Shown in pieces: positions 10,311 to 18,344 of a DNA stretch of 64,000 nucleotides; position 1 is the stretch's first letter, and the number at the start of each line of letters is the position of its first letter. The notes below the pieces were generated by a model. It was given only the letters and a program-made list of their open reading frames with translations. It did not search any database and had not been told where the DNA came from. The DNA is from Curtobacterium sp. MCBA15_001 (GTDB taxonomy: Bacteria > Actinomycetota > Actinomycetes > Actinomycetales > Microbacteriaceae), in NCBI RefSeq assembly GCF_001864835.1, contig NZ_MJGI01000003.1, positions 100,951-164,950 on the forward strand, given 5' to 3'. Made by a program: the position numbers and the translations under genes.

Positions 10311-10991
10311 CTACGCCTCGATCCGGTACCCCAGCCCCCGGACGGTGACCAGCACCTCGGGCGTCGAGGGGATGCGCTCGATCTTCGAGCGGATGCGCTT
10401 GATGTGCACGTCGAGGGTCTTCGTGTCCCCGAAGTAGTCCGAGCCCCACACCCGGTCGATGAGCTGTCCGCGGGTCAGCACCCGCCCGGCGTTGCGGAGC
10501 AGCAGCTCGAGCAGCTCGAACTCCTTGAGCGGCATCGGGGTGTCCGACCCGTCGACCGAGACCGTGTGGCGCTCGACGTCCATCCGGATCCCGCCGACCT
10601 GCAGGATGCCGCTGTCGGCCGGGTCGTCCTCGGTACGGCGTCGGAGCACCGCACGGATGCGCGCCAGGAGTTCACGCGTCGAGTACGGCTTGGTCACGTA
10701 GTCGTCGGCGCCCAGCTCGAGCCCCACGACGATGTCCACCTCGGAGTCCTTCGCCGTCAGCATGATGATCGGCGCGTTCGACCGTGTGCGGATCTGTCGG
10801 CAGACCTCGGTGCCGGACAGCCCCGGCAGCATCAGGTCCAGCAGGACGAGGTCCGGGTTCTCGCTGTCGAACTTCGACAGGGCGGTCACGCCGTCCGCGG
10901 CGACGGAGGTCTCGTACCCCTCACGCTGCAGCAGGAACTCCAGGGGCTCGCTCAGGGCCGGCTCGTCGTCGACGATGAGGATCTTGGTCAC
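10311..10991 (-). CDS. regX3: Response regulator RegX3, OmpR/PhoB family
   Basis: A 226-residue protein with a receiver domain (VTKILIVDDEP; phospho-acceptor Asp in LVLLDLMLPG; Lys in VTKPYS) and a winged-helix DNA-binding domain (about 130-225, ending VTVRGLGYRIEA). The start is GTG 10991, which overlaps the senX3 stop as GTGA. RegX3 is the phosphate-starvation regulator of actinobacteria, and the senX3 and phoU neighbours support the assignment over the paralogue MtrA. Its likely targets in this window are the GTTC-repeat arrays at 12.2 and 22.5 kb. Confidence 0.92.
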   Translation of the reverse strand: MTKILIVDDEPALSEPLEFLLQREGYETSVAADGVTALSKFDSENPDLVLLDLMLPGLSGTEVCRQIRTRSNAPIIMLTAKDSEVDIVVGLELGADDYVTKPYSTRELLARIRAVLRRRTEDDPADSGILQVGGIRMDVERHTVSVDGSDTPMPLKEFELLELLLRNAGRVLTRGQLIDRVWGSDYFGDTKTLDVHIKRIRSKIERIPSTPEVLVTVRGLGYRIEA

Positions 10992-12154
10992 GATGGCTGC
11001 TCTTCCAGTTGCTCTTCGAGTGCTGTTGTCAGTTCGGTGTCCGCCTCGGGCAGGCGGACCGTGAAGGTCGAGCCCTTGCCGGGCTGCGACCACACGCGCA
11101 CGTCGCCGCCGTGGTTGCCGACGACGTGCTTCACGATCGCGAGCCCGAGGCCGGTGCCTCCGGTGGCCCGTGAGCGTGCGGGGTCGACGCGGTAGAAGCG
11201 CTCGAACACCCGGTCGAGGTCCGCCTCGGGGATGCCGACGCCCTGGTCGGTCACCGCGATCTCGACGAACCCCTTGCTGCTCCGGATGCCCACGCCGACG
11301 CGGGTGTGGTCCGGGGAGTACTTGACGGCGTTCGCGATGAGGTTCGAGACCGCGACCTGCAGCAGGCCGGGGTCCCCCATCACGCGGAGCCGGGACTTCT
11401 TCGCACGCACGATCTCGATGTCGCGGGCGCGGGCGACGACCTCGTTCGCGTCGACGGCGGCGGAGACGACCTTGTCGATCGAGATGTCCTCGCTCGACTC
11501 GAGTGTGTCGACCGACTGCAGCCGGGACAGCTCGATGATGTCCTTCGTCAGGGCCCCGAGGCGCTCGGACTCGGTGACGAGCTGCGCGGCGAACTTCCGC
11601 ACGTGCACCGGGTCGTCGGCGGCCGCGATCAGGGTCTCCGACAGCAGGCCGATGGCGCCGATCGGGGTCTTCAGCTCGTGGGAGATGTTCGCGACGAAGT
11701 CACGCCGGACCTCGTCGATGCGCCGGGACTCGGTCAGGTCGTCCGCCGTCACGAGCACGTAGCGGTTGCCGAGCTGCGCGGCGCGGAAGCTGAGGTAGCC
11801 GACGAGCTCGCCCCGACGGCCGCGCGGGAGCTCCATGTCCTCGGAGCCCATCTCGCCGCTGGACCGGACCCGGTCGACCAGCTTGCGGAGCTCGTCGTGC
11901 ACGAGCCGGCGGCGCACGACCAGGCCGATCGTCAGGGCCTGCGGCGAGGCGGCCACGACGGTGTTCGACGGGTCGACGACCACGGCGGGGTTGTGCATCG
12001 TGGCGATCACCGCCGCGACGCCGTCCGGCAGGGTGCGCTCAGCGACGTCGGCTGCCCGTGCCGTGCGCTCGGCGGTGATGATGAGCCCGACGACACCCGC
12101 GCCGAAGACCCCGCCGAGGAGCATCGACAGTGGCACGAGCCACGCGTTGTCCAT
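10988..12154 (-). CDS. senX3: Phosphate-sensing histidine kinase SenX3
   Basis: A 388-residue kinase. One N-terminal membrane helix (about 3-26) is followed by a PAS-like domain, the HisKA box FVANISHELKTPIGA with the phospho-acceptor His, and an ATPase domain (N box NLIANAVKYS, G box GTGLGLAIVKHV). It phosphorylates RegX3. The start is ATG 12154, because a TACACT hexamer lies exactly 12 nt upstream, implying a leaderless message. An extended start 15 codons earlier would overlap that promoter. Confidence 0.92.
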   Translation of the reverse strand: MDNAWLVPLSMLLGGVFGAGVVGLIITAERTARAADVAERTLPDGVAAVIATMHNPAVVVDPSNTVVAASPQALTIGLVVRRRLVHDELRKLVDRVRSSGEMGSEDMELPRGRRGELVGYLSFRAAQLGNRYVLVTADDLTESRRIDEVRRDFVANISHELKTPIGAIGLLSETLIAAADDPVHVRKFAAQLVTESERLGALTKDIIELSRLQSVDTLESSEDISIDKVVSAAVDANEVVARARDIEIVRAKKSRLRVMGDPGLLQVAVSNLIANAVKYSPDHTRVGVGIRSSKGFVEIAVTDQGVGIPEADLDRVFERFYRVDPARSRATGGTGLGLAIVKHVVGNHGGDVRVWSQPGKGSTFTVRLPEADTELTTALEEQLEEQPS

Positions 12155-12160
12155 GCCGTC

Positions 12161-12166
12161 AGTGTA
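12161..12166 (-). promoter_or_regulatory. -10 hexamer TACACT of senX3-regX3
   Basis: On the minus strand TACACT precedes ATG 12154 by 12 nt. The Pho-box array begins 17 bp upstream, over the -35 position. Confidence 0.55.
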
Positions 12167-12182
12167 GGAGTGGTCACACGGG

Positions 12183-12255
12183 GTTCCAGCACCGTTCACC
12201 CCCGTTCGCAGGCCGGATCGCGAAGCGTTCAGGCGTGGGACACCGTTCGTTCACC
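12183..12255 (+). promoter_or_regulatory. Array of GTTC-type Pho-box half sites between senX3 and phoU
   Basis: Half sites begin at 12183 (GTTCCAGCACC), 12194 (GTTCACCCCC), 12204 (GTTCGCAGGCC), 12227 (GTTCAGGCGTG) and 12249 (GTTCACC), with degenerate units at 12215 and 12238. The spacing is close to 11 bp throughout. GTTCACC is the core of the Streptomyces PhoP box, and RegX3 recognises related repeats. The position between the divergent regulator genes suggests feedback control. Confidence 0.65.
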
Positions 12256-12300
12256 TGGGGTGACGACACTCTCCCGGTACGCAGAGAGAGGCCATCCCCC

Positions 12301-12966
12301 ATGCGCGAAGTCTTCCAGCAGGAACTCCAGGACGTCCAAGAGCGTCTCACCGAGATCGCCGGACTCGTCGAGTCCGCCATCACCCGCGCGACGCAGTCGT
12401 TCAGCGAGTCCGACGTGGCCCTCGCCGAAGAGGTGATCGCCGACGACGCCAAGATCGACGAGGCCGCCAACAGCCTCGACGAGATCGCGATCGACATCCT
12501 CGCCCGCCAGGCCCCCGTCGCCCGCGACCTGCGCGTGGTCGTCACCGCGCTGCGCGTCAGCTCGTCGCTCGAGCGGATGGGCGACATGGCCGAGCACATC
12601 GCCCAGCTCACCCGCCAGCGCTTCCCCGAGAAGGTCGTCCCGAAGGGCCTGCGCGGCACCTTCAAGAAGATGGGGCAGCTCGACGTCGCGATGGCGCAGA
12701 AGCTGACCCGCCTGCTGGCGACCGAGGACATCGCCCTCGCCAGCGAGATCCGTGACGAGGACGACGCCATCGACGAGCTGCACGCCAGCGTCTTCGACTT
12801 CGTGCTCGGCGAGACCTGGAAGGGCGCGCCGATCGACACCGTCGACGCCACCCTCGCCTCGCGCTACCACGAGCGCTTCGCCGACCACGCGGTCTCGATC
12901 GCGAAGAAGGTCGAGTACCTGGCGACCGGCGACTGGGTGGGCGCGAGCTCGAACGCGAGCGTCTGA
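12301..12966 (+). CDS. phoU: Phosphate signalling protein PhoU
   Basis: A 221-residue all-helical protein with two PhoU repeats. Each carries the metal-binding type motif: SSLERMGDMAEHI in the first, and RYHERFADHAVSIAKKVEYL in the second. PhoU links the Pst transporter to the SenX3 kinase and keeps the Pho regulon off when phosphate is plentiful. It starts at ATG 12301. It is separated from pstSCAB (22.7 kb) but adjacent to senX3-regX3, the usual actinobacterial arrangement. Confidence 0.94.
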   Translation: MREVFQQELQDVQERLTEIAGLVESAITRATQSFSESDVALAEEVIADDAKIDEAANSLDEIAIDILARQAPVARDLRVVVTALRVSSSLERMGDMAEHIAQLTRQRFPEKVVPKGLRGTFKKMGQLDVAMAQKLTRLLATEDIALASEIRDEDDAIDELHASVFDFVLGETWKGAPIDTVDATLASRYHERFADHAVSIAKKVEYLATGDWVGASSNASV

Positions 12967-13009
12967 GCGGTCCGACCCGACGGGTCCGTCGGCCCTGCGG
13001 GGTCCGGCG

Positions 13010-13101
13010 GGCCCGTTCGGTCTGTCAGGCCCGTTCCGTCTGTCAGGCCCGTTCCGTCTGTCAGGCCCGTTCCGGTCTGTCAGGCCCGTTCCGGTCTGTC
13101 A
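13010..13101 (+). repeat. Tandem repeat, five units of 18-19 bp
   Basis: Units GGCCCGTTCCGTCTGTCA begin at 13010, 13028, 13046, 13064 and 13083; the last two carry one extra G. The final unit supplies the C of CAGGAT, the -10 of the next gene, so copy number may change that promoter's upstream context. Confidence 0.85.
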
Positions 13102-13105
13102 GGAT
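13100..13105 (+). promoter_or_regulatory. -10 hexamer CAGGAT of the P-loop kinase gene
   Basis: CAGGAT lies 12 nt before ATG 13112 and overlaps the end of the minisatellite. Confidence 0.45.
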
Positions 13106-13111
13106 CGTGGC

Positions 13112-13651
13112 ATGGCACAGGTCGCGATCATCGTCAACGGGATGCCCGCCTCGGGCAAGAGCACGATCGGCAGTGCCCTCGCCGAGGTCCTCGGCTGCCC
13201 GTTCCTGTCGAAGGACCGGATCAAGGAGCCCCTGGCAGACATCGCCGGGCCGATGATCCCGTCGCGCGAGCTCGGGGCGATCGCGATGACCACGATGTGG
13301 CAGATGGCCGGCGCGGTCGAGAACGGGGTCGTCCTGGACGCCGTCTGGCTGCCGTCGCGCGACCGGGCCTTCCTGGAGGCCGGGCTCGCCTCCGCCGGGT
13401 CACCGCGCGTCGTCGAGGTGTGGTGCCACGTCGACGCGGCCACCGCACGCGAGCGGCTGGCGGACCGGTACGACCCGGGCGCACCCGTCCGTCACGAGGT
13501 GCACGGCGACCTGGCGGACATCCAAGCGTTCTGGGACGAGCACGGCACGGACGCCGGACCGATGGGCGTCGGTCCGGTCGTCCGGGTGGACACCACCGCG
13601 CCGTACGACGTCGGCGCGCTGGTGCAGGAGATCGCGTCGCACTTCGTCTGA
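13112..13651 (+). CDS. P-loop small-molecule kinase (AAA_33 type)
   Basis: A 179-residue protein with Walker A GMPASGKST at residues 9-17, a DRIKEP segment near 35, and a lid-like Arg-rich stretch (ATARERLADRY). The size and order of motifs resemble the predicted kinases of the AAA_33/Zeta-like group, which phosphorylate small molecules. No substrate can be read from the sequence. It stands alone between phoU and gpmA, and no antitoxin-like gene flanks it, so a toxin role is unlikely. Confidence 0.7.
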   Translation: MAQVAIIVNGMPASGKSTIGSALAEVLGCPFLSKDRIKEPLADIAGPMIPSRELGAIAMTTMWQMAGAVENGVVLDAVWLPSRDRAFLEAGLASAGSPRVVEVWCHVDAATARERLADRYDPGAPVRHEVHGDLADIQAFWDEHGTDAGPMGVGPVVRVDTTAPYDVGALVQEIASHFV

Positions 13652-13730
13652 CGCGCCCGGCTCGGCCCGCTCCCGCTCCCGCTCCCATCGTGGAAGCGAC
13701 AGTTCGACGCGCTGCGCCCTCGTCCCCCTC

Positions 13731-13781
13731 GCGAAAGCGACAGATCGCGGCGGATCTTCGGCGCCGAACTGTCGCTTTCGC
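13731..13781. repeat. AAGCGACAG hairpin element, copy 1
   Basis: Arms GCGAAAGCGACAG (13731-13743) and its exact complement (13769-13781) enclose a GC-rich loop that can pair further. It separates the kinase gene from the end of gpmA. A second member is at 36,488, and a half copy (GGAAGCGACAGTTCG) lies at 13,692. Confidence 0.7.
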
Positions 13782-13840
13782 GGAGAGGCGTGGGGTGGGC
13801 CTGCGTGGGGTGGGCCCGTGTGCGGTGTCGGGCGGAGCGG

Positions 13841-14587
13841 CTACTGCTTGGCGCCCTGGGCAGCGACCGCGGCGGCTCCGGCAGCGGCAGCCTCGGGGTC
13901 GAGGTAGCGCGACGGGCCGGTCGGGCGGAAGTCGTCGTCGAGCTCGTACACGAGCGGGATGCCCGTCGGGATGTTGAGCCCCGCGATGTCGTCGTCGGAG
14001 ATGCCGTCGAGGTGCTTCACCAGCGCGCGCAGCGAGTTGCCGTGCGCGGTGACCAGGACGGTCTTGCCCGCACCGAGGTCCTTCGTGATGTCGGACTCCC
14101 AGTAGGGCAGCAGTCGCTCGATGACGAGCGCGAGCGACTCGGTGCGGGGCAGGTCCTCGCCCAGGTCGGCGTAGCGGCGGTCTCCGTACTGCGACCACTC
14201 GGCGTCGTCGGCGATGGGGGGCGGCGGGACGTCGAACGAGCGGCGCCACTCCATGAACTGCTGCTCGCCGTACTGCTCGAGCGTCTGGGCCTTGTCCTTG
14301 CCCTGCAGGTCGCCGTAGTGGCGCTCGTTGAGGCGCCAGTCGCGCTTGACCGGCAGCCACGCCAGGTCGGCTTCGAGCAGGGCGATGTCGGCGGTCTGGA
14401 TCGCGCGGGTCAGGAGCGAGGTGTACAGGACGTCGGGGACGATGCCGGACTCGGCGATGAGCTCGCCGGCGCGCTTCGCCTCCTTCTCGCCCAGCTCGGA
14501 GAGCCGGACGTCGACCCAACCGGTGAACAGGTTCTTCTGGTTCCAGTCACTGTTGCCGTGACGGAGCAGGACGAGCGTGGAGGTCAT
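13841..14587 (-). CDS. gpmA: 2,3-bisphosphoglycerate-dependent phosphoglycerate mutase
   Basis: A 248-residue glycolytic enzyme that interconverts 3- and 2-phosphoglycerate. The catalytic His is in [12 protein letters not shown], the Glu region is [14 protein letters not shown], and the second His is in [13 protein letters not shown]. All are as in the dPGM family. The C-terminal [12 protein letters not shown] stretch is a low-complexity extension. The start is ATG 14587 with TAGACT 12 nt upstream (leaderless). It is divergent from a methyltransferase gene only 43 bp away. Confidence 0.95.
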   Translation of the reverse strand: MTSTLVLLRHGNSDWNQKNLFTGWVDVRLSELGEKEAKRAGELIAESGIVPDVLYTSLLTRAIQTADIALLEADLAWLPVKRDWRLNERHYGDLQGKDKAQTLEQYGEQQFMEWRRSFDVPPPPIADDAEWSQYGDRRYADLGEDLPRTESLALVIERLLPYWESDITKDLGAGKTVLVTAHGNSLRALVKHLDGISDDDIAGLNIPTGIPLVYELDDDFRPTGPSRYLDPEAAAAGAAAVAAQGAKQ

Positions 14588-14593
14588 GCCGGA

Positions 14594-14599
14594 AGTCTA
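14594..14599 (-). promoter_or_regulatory. -10 hexamer TAGACT of gpmA
   Basis: Minus-strand TAGACT starts 12 nt before ATG 14587. It faces the TAGCCT of the divergent gene across 19 bp. Confidence 0.55.
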
Positions 14600-14618
14600 C
14601 CGAGCGCCCCGCTCCCCG

Positions 14619-14624
14619 TAGCCT
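14619..14624 (+). promoter_or_regulatory. -10 hexamer TAGCCT of the methyltransferase gene
   Basis: TAGCCT starts 12 nt before ATG 14631. The -35 regions of this promoter and the gpmA promoter must overlap the opposite gene's -10 region. Confidence 0.5.
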
Positions 14625-14630
14625 GGTCCC

Positions 14631-15452
14631 ATGCCCGGGACCCCCTCGCCGATCGGCTCCGTCACGCGCGGGACGACCGGGCACAACCGTCTGCGTCGGG
14701 TCGATCGGTGGATCGCGGCCCTGCCGGCGTTCCGCCGCGCTGACGACCCGCTCGTCGCCGACGTCGGCTACGGCGCGAGTCCGACGACGACGCTCGAGCT
14801 CCGGGACCGCCTGGCCCGGGTCCGACCCGACGTCGAGGTCACCGGGATCGAGATCGAGCCGTCCCGCGTGGCCCTGGCGAACGCCGGCACCCGCGACGGT
14901 GTCACGTTCCGGCTCGGCGGGTTCGAGACACCGACCCCCGGTCGCCGACGCCCGGCCGTGATCCGCGCGTTCAACGTGCTGCGGCAGTACGACGAGTCCC
15001 AGGTGGCCGCGTCGTGGCGGATCATGCAGGACCGCCTGCAACCGGGCGGCGCGCTCGTCGAGGGCACCTGCAACGAGGTCGGCCGGGTGGCCTCGTGGGT
15101 GACACTCGACGACCGGCAGCCGCTGACCTTCACGGTCGCGCTCCGGTTGGCGGGCCTCGACGTACCGAGCATCGTCGCCGAACGGCTGCCCAAGGCCCTG
15201 ATCCACCGGAACGTGCCCGGCGAGCGCGTGCACGACTTCCTGCGGGACCTCGACCTGGCGTGGGCGGTGGCCGCACCGCTCGGCACCTACGGACCGCGGC
15301 AGCGCTGGCTGGCGGCGGTGTCGGGGATGCGGGAGCGCGGCTGGCCGGTGCTGCACGGCACGACGCGGTGGCGCCTGGGCGAACTCAGCGTCCCGTGGTC
15401 CGCCGTCGCCCCGGCGGACGCCGAGCAACGGCTGTCGCCGAGCCGCGGCTGA
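14631..15452 (+). CDS. Class I SAM-dependent methyltransferase, substrate unknown
   Basis: A 273-residue protein with a Rossmann-type SAM site: VADVGYGASPTTTLEL (motif I, about residues 43-58), then the acidic loop VTGIEIEPSRV and motif IV AVIRAFNVLRQYDE. The D/EVGYG motif I is typical, but the C-terminal half does not match a family I can name. It ends 3 nt from the convergent ygfZ stop with no room for a terminator, so the two transcripts must overlap. Confidence 0.75.
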   Translation: MPGTPSPIGSVTRGTTGHNRLRRVDRWIAALPAFRRADDPLVADVGYGASPTTTLELRDRLARVRPDVEVTGIEIEPSRVALANAGTRDGVTFRLGGFETPTPGRRRPAVIRAFNVLRQYDESQVAASWRIMQDRLQPGGALVEGTCNEVGRVASWVTLDDRQPLTFTVALRLAGLDVPSIVAERLPKALIHRNVPGERVHDFLRDLDLAWAVAAPLGTYGPRQRWLAAVSGMRERGWPVLHGTTRWRLGELSVPWSAVAPADAEQRLSPSRG

Positions 15453-15455
15453 CGA

Positions 15456-16529
15456 CTAGTTGCGGCGGACCGCTCCGAGCCGGGGCAACCGCGGCACGTT
15501 CGCCGTCGCGCCGGCGCCCGGCGGGACGATGGTCTCCTGCGCTGCCGTCACGACCACGTCGTCCGCGCTCAGGGTGAGCACCGCCGTCGGGTCGAGCGAG
15601 CGCTTGACCACCGCCAGGCCGATCGGCCCGAGCTCGTGGTGCACCGCCGACGCGACGAGGGTGCCGACCGGAGCGCCGTCCAGCGAGACCGGGGTGCCCG
15701 GTTCCGGCAGCACGGCGTCGGAGCCGTCGAGGTGCAGCATGACGACGCGACGCGGCGGGTGCCCGAGGTTGTGGACCTTCGCGACGGTCTCCTGCCCGCG
15801 GTAGCACCCCTTCGACAGATGCACGGCGGACCGAAGCCAGTCGAGTTCGTGCGGGATCGTCCGCTCGTCGGTGTCGGTCAGGGCCGGACGCCACGCGGCG
15901 ATGCGCAGCGCCTGGTACCCGAGGAGCCCCGCTGCGGGCTGGTCGGACGCGGCGAGCGCGACCGCGGCAGTGGACTCGAGCACGGCGATCCGCAGCGTCC
16001 AGTCGGAGCCGGGGTGGGCCTCCAGGCTGGCGTAGCCCCATCCACCAGGCGTGACGGACGACCACGGGTCGACCCACTCGACGACCGTGCCGTCCACCGG
16101 GGCCGCATCGGCGAAGGCGCCGATCGTGACGAAGTCCGCCGACCGGTCGGCGACCTCGACGCGGAGCATGAAGCGCATCGACGACAGCCAGTCGGCGAGC
16201 GGTGCCGCGTCGGACGCCTCGGTCAGCAGCCAGGTGGTGGTGCCGTCGTCGACGACCCGGGCGGCGTGCTCGACGCGTCCGGACTGGTCGAGCACCAGGG
16301 TCTCGGTGCCGACACCGGGTGCGAGCCCGAGCAGCAGCTGCGACGTGATCGAGTTGAGCCACGACAGGCGGTCCGGCCCGGTGACCGTGACGACGCCCAG
16401 CCCGAGCTCGACGACCGCGCCTCCCTGTGCGAGCGCGCGCTGTTCACCGAGGGGGTTGCCGAAGTGCGCCGCGGGTCCGACGTCGGACGCGACGAACCCG
16501 GGCCGGCCGACGAACACCGAGCCCGTCAT
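15456..16529 (-). CDS. ygfZ: YgfZ/GcvT-domain folate-binding protein
   Basis: A 357-residue protein of the aminomethyltransferase-like fold. The YgfZ signature KGCYRGQETVAKV is near residues 250-262, with its conserved Cys. YgfZ uses tetrahydrofolate and assists maturation or repair of some iron-sulfur enzymes; it is not a glycine-cleavage T protein, which lacks KGCYxGQE. The start ATG 16529 overlaps the upstream stop as TGATG, so it is translationally coupled to the nitrobindin-like gene. Confidence 0.88.
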   Translation of the reverse strand: MTGSVFVGRPGFVASDVGPAAHFGNPLGEQRALAQGGAVVELGLGVVTVTGPDRLSWLNSITSQLLLGLAPGVGTETLVLDQSGRVEHAARVVDDGTTTWLLTEASDAAPLADWLSSMRFMLRVEVADRSADFVTIGAFADAAPVDGTVVEWVDPWSSVTPGGWGYASLEAHPGSDWTLRIAVLESTAAVALAASDQPAAGLLGYQALRIAAWRPALTDTDERTIPHELDWLRSAVHLSKGCYRGQETVAKVHNLGHPPRRVVMLHLDGSDAVLPEPGTPVSLDGAPVGTLVASAVHHELGPIGLAVVKRSLDPTAVLTLSADDVVVTAAQETIVPPGAGATANVPRLPRLGAVRRN

Positions 16530-17137
16530 CAGTCGACCTTCGCGAGCTGCCCCGAGGCGTGCGAGGTGAGGGCACGACCGAGCGCGGCGATGTCCCACGC
16601 CCAGAAGAGCTTGCCCTCGACGAGCCCGTAGATGCGGGTGGCCGCGGCGTAGTCCTTGGCGTTGGCGGAGCGCATCACGGCGTCCGTGGCCAGGTCGATG
16701 CGGCCCTTGCGGACCTGCCCGACGTAGAGCTCGTTGACGCCCGTGGGGTGGATGATCGCCGCTTCGATGTCGAAGCCGTCGTTCGTGTTGCGCAGGGTCT
16801 CGACGCTCTGGGTGGTCCCGAACGGCACGACGCCCTCGCCCAGCAGCATCGCCGGGCCGCGGTCGCCGGGCTCGCTCGGACGGTCGAGTCGCCAGTAGCC
16901 CATCTCGGCGGCGAGCGGCGTGTGCGCTTCGTCGAGCAGCCACGTCGTCGACGAGTAGTTGAGGTAGGGCAGGCCGTCGTGGCTGAAGCTCACACGCTGG
17001 CCGAACTCGTAGTTCTTGACGTCGGGTTCCTCGCCCTCGCCGACGGGGTACTCGACGACACCGGTGCCTTCCCAGACGCCGACGAGCCAGGACAGCGGGA
17101 CGAGTTCCGGGGCCAGGCCCTCGGGCAGTTCGATCAC
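16529..17137 (-). CDS. Nitrobindin-like heme protein (FABP/DUF1794 family)
   Basis: A 202-residue lipocalin-like barrel. The N-terminal WLVGVWEGTGVVEYP carries the GxWxGxG signature, and the C-terminal LFWAWDIAAL closes the barrel. Family members bind ferric heme and isomerise peroxynitrite to nitrate, as shown for mycobacterial nitrobindin; activity here is inferred. The start is GTG 17137, overlapping the stop of a 38-codon gene (GTGA). It forms an operon with that gene and ygfZ. Confidence 0.85.
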   Translation of the reverse strand: MIELPEGLAPELVPLSWLVGVWEGTGVVEYPVGEGEEPDVKNYEFGQRVSFSHDGLPYLNYSSTTWLLDEAHTPLAAEMGYWRLDRPSEPGDRGPAMLLGEGVVPFGTTQSVETLRNTNDGFDIEAAIIHPTGVNELYVGQVRKGRIDLATDAVMRSANAKDYAAATRIYGLVEGKLFWAWDIAALGRALTSHASGQLAKVD

Positions 17138-17250
17138 CGCTGGCCCTTGAACAGCTTGACGACGACGGTCACGGAGATGAACGCGATCGCGAGCGACGCC
17201 AGGCCCAGCAGACCGACGTAGAAGAGCTCGAGGGCAAGCAGCGAATCCAT
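17134..17250 (-). CDS. 38-residue single-pass membrane protein
   Basis: ATG 17250 to TGA 17134 encodes 38 residues. An N-terminal MDSLLALELFYVG is followed by a hydrophobic helix (LLGLASLAIAFISVTVVV, about 14-31) and a basic tail KLFKGQR, giving a cytoplasmic C-terminus. TAGACT lies exactly 12 nt before the ATG, so the gene is first in a leaderless operon. Its stop overlaps the GTG of the nitrobindin-like gene (GTGA). The coupling and promoter argue that it is real despite its size. Function unknown. Confidence 0.7.
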   Translation of the reverse strand: MDSLLALELFYVGLLGLASLAIAFISVTVVVKLFKGQR

Positions 17251-17256
17251 GCTGCG

Positions 17257-17262
17257 AGTCTA
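17257..17262 (-). promoter_or_regulatory. -10 hexamer TAGACT of the 38-codon gene operon
   Basis: Minus-strand TAGACT followed by CGCAGC and ATG 17250. It would drive the small protein, the nitrobindin-like gene and ygfZ. Confidence 0.55.
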
Positions 17263-17273
17263 CGCGGAGCGGC

Positions 17274-17555
17274 TCAACGCGCCAGGAGCACCACGGCGGT
17301 GACGAGCACGACGACGAACGACCCGGACGAGGCGATGCTGATGCGTTCGACCAGCCCGTCCTTGGTCGCGGTGATGAGCTGCAGGACGAAGCTGACCAGC
17401 ACGGAGGCGACGAACACGAGCAGCAGCCAGGCGAACGAGTCCCCTTCGCTGAGCGTCAACACGAGCACCGCCCCGACGATCGAGAGCAGCCAGACGGGCA
17501 GCACCGACGTGAGCCGCAGGCGGCGCTGGTCGGTGGGCGGGACGGGCTCGGTCAC
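17274..17555 (-). CDS. Small three-helix membrane protein, unknown function
   Basis: GTG 17555 gives 93 residues; CATGAT sits 12 nt upstream and GGGGGC follows it. Three hydrophobic segments are visible: VLPVWLLSIVGAVLVLTL, AWLLLVFVASVLVSFVLQLI and GSFVVVLVTAVVLLA. A short Pro-rich, basic N-terminus precedes them. No family is recognised. It is divergent from glnR. Confidence 0.65.
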   Translation of the reverse strand: MTEPVPPTDQRRLRLTSVLPVWLLSIVGAVLVLTLSEGDSFAWLLLVFVASVLVSFVLQLITATKDGLVERISIASSGSFVVVLVTAVVLLAR

Positions 17556-17561
17556 GCCCCC

Positions 17562-17567
17562 ATCATG
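17562..17567 (-). promoter_or_regulatory. Possible -10 hexamer CATGAT of the three-helix protein gene
   Basis: It has the correct 12-nt offset to GTG 17555 but a weak match (only A2, T3 and T6). Confidence 0.3.
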
Positions 17568-17618
17568 ACAGCAGCATCCCTGCGCTCCGGGCGGGTCGGG
17601 CCACTTCCCGAGCATCAC

Positions 17619-17624
17619 TAGGAT
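17619..17624 (+). promoter_or_regulatory. -10 hexamer TAGGAT upstream of glnR
   Basis: TAGGAT lies 40 nt before the GTG start, leaving a leader of about 28 nt that contains TGGAGG. No GlnR box was recognised nearby. Confidence 0.45.
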
Positions 17625-17658
17625 GTTGCGCAGACGTCAACCCCGTTCTGGAGGTCCT

Positions 17659-18342
17659 GTGGCACAGCTCCTGGTACTCACCTCGGCCGCGCCCGGCGAC
17701 GTCCTGCCGAGCCTCGGCCTGCTGAGCCACCGGATCCGCCACGTCCCGGCCGAGGCCGCGCAGCTGGTGAACGCCCCGCAGTGCGACCTGATGTTCGTCG
17801 ACGCCCGCTCCGACCTGGTCAGCGCCAAGGCGCTCTGCAAGATCCTGTCGACCTCGGGCTCGACGACGCCGATCGTGCTCGTCGTGACCGAGGGCGGCCT
17901 GACCGCCGTGACCAGCGAGTGGAACGTCGACGACGTCGTGCTCGAGACCGCCGGGCCCGCCGAGGTGGACGCCCGCATCCGCCTGAGCTCCGGGCGCGCC
18001 GCCAAGAACCAGACCGGCACGAAGATCCAGGCGTCGGGCGTGGTCATCGACGAGGCCAGCTACTCCGCCAAGGTCCGGGGCAAGCCGCTCGACCTGACGT
18101 TCAAGGAGTTCGAGCTCCTGCGCTTCTTCGCCACGCACCCCTCGCGCGTGTTCACCCGCGAGCAGCTGCTCAGCGAGGTCTGGGGCTACGACTACTTCGG
18201 TGGCACCCGCACCGTCGACGTGCACGTGCGACGGCTCCGCGCGAAGCTCGGCGACCTCGAGTCCCTCATCGGCACCGTCCGCAACGTCGGCTACCGGTTC
18301 AACGTCTACGACGACGAGGCCGACCGCCTGATGGGCCAGTAG
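17659..18342 (+). CDS. glnR: Nitrogen-metabolism regulator GlnR, atypical OmpR-type
   Basis: A 227-residue protein; GTG 17659 follows TGGAGG by 4 nt. The receiver-like domain (about 1-110) lacks the D-x-x-L-P phosphorylation signature found in RegX3 but keeps the GlnR-specific stretches [17 protein letters not shown] and [19 protein letters not shown]. The winged helix contains [29 protein letters not shown] and [13 protein letters not shown]. GlnR controls glutamine synthetase, ammonium uptake and nitrite reduction genes in actinobacteria, and acts without a cognate kinase. Adjacency to mshD, as in mycobacteria, supports the call. Confidence 0.9.
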   Translation: MAQLLVLTSAAPGDVLPSLGLLSHRIRHVPAEAAQLVNAPQCDLMFVDARSDLVSAKALCKILSTSGSTTPIVLVVTEGGLTAVTSEWNVDDVVLETAGPAEVDARIRLSSGRAAKNQTGTKIQASGVVIDEASYSAKVRGKPLDLTFKEFELLRFFATHPSRVFTREQLLSEVWGYDYFGGTRTVDVHVRRLRAKLGDLESLIGTVRNVGYRFNVYDDEADRLMGQ

Positions 18343-18344
18343 GG

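Noticed and set aside
13010..13101. Possible CRISPR-like array
   Set aside because: Units are contiguous 18-19 bp copies with no spacers and no cas genes; it is a minisatellite.
13112..13651. Zeta-toxin-like kinase
   Set aside because: It has a P-loop, but no partner antitoxin gene and no toxin-specific motif can be seen.
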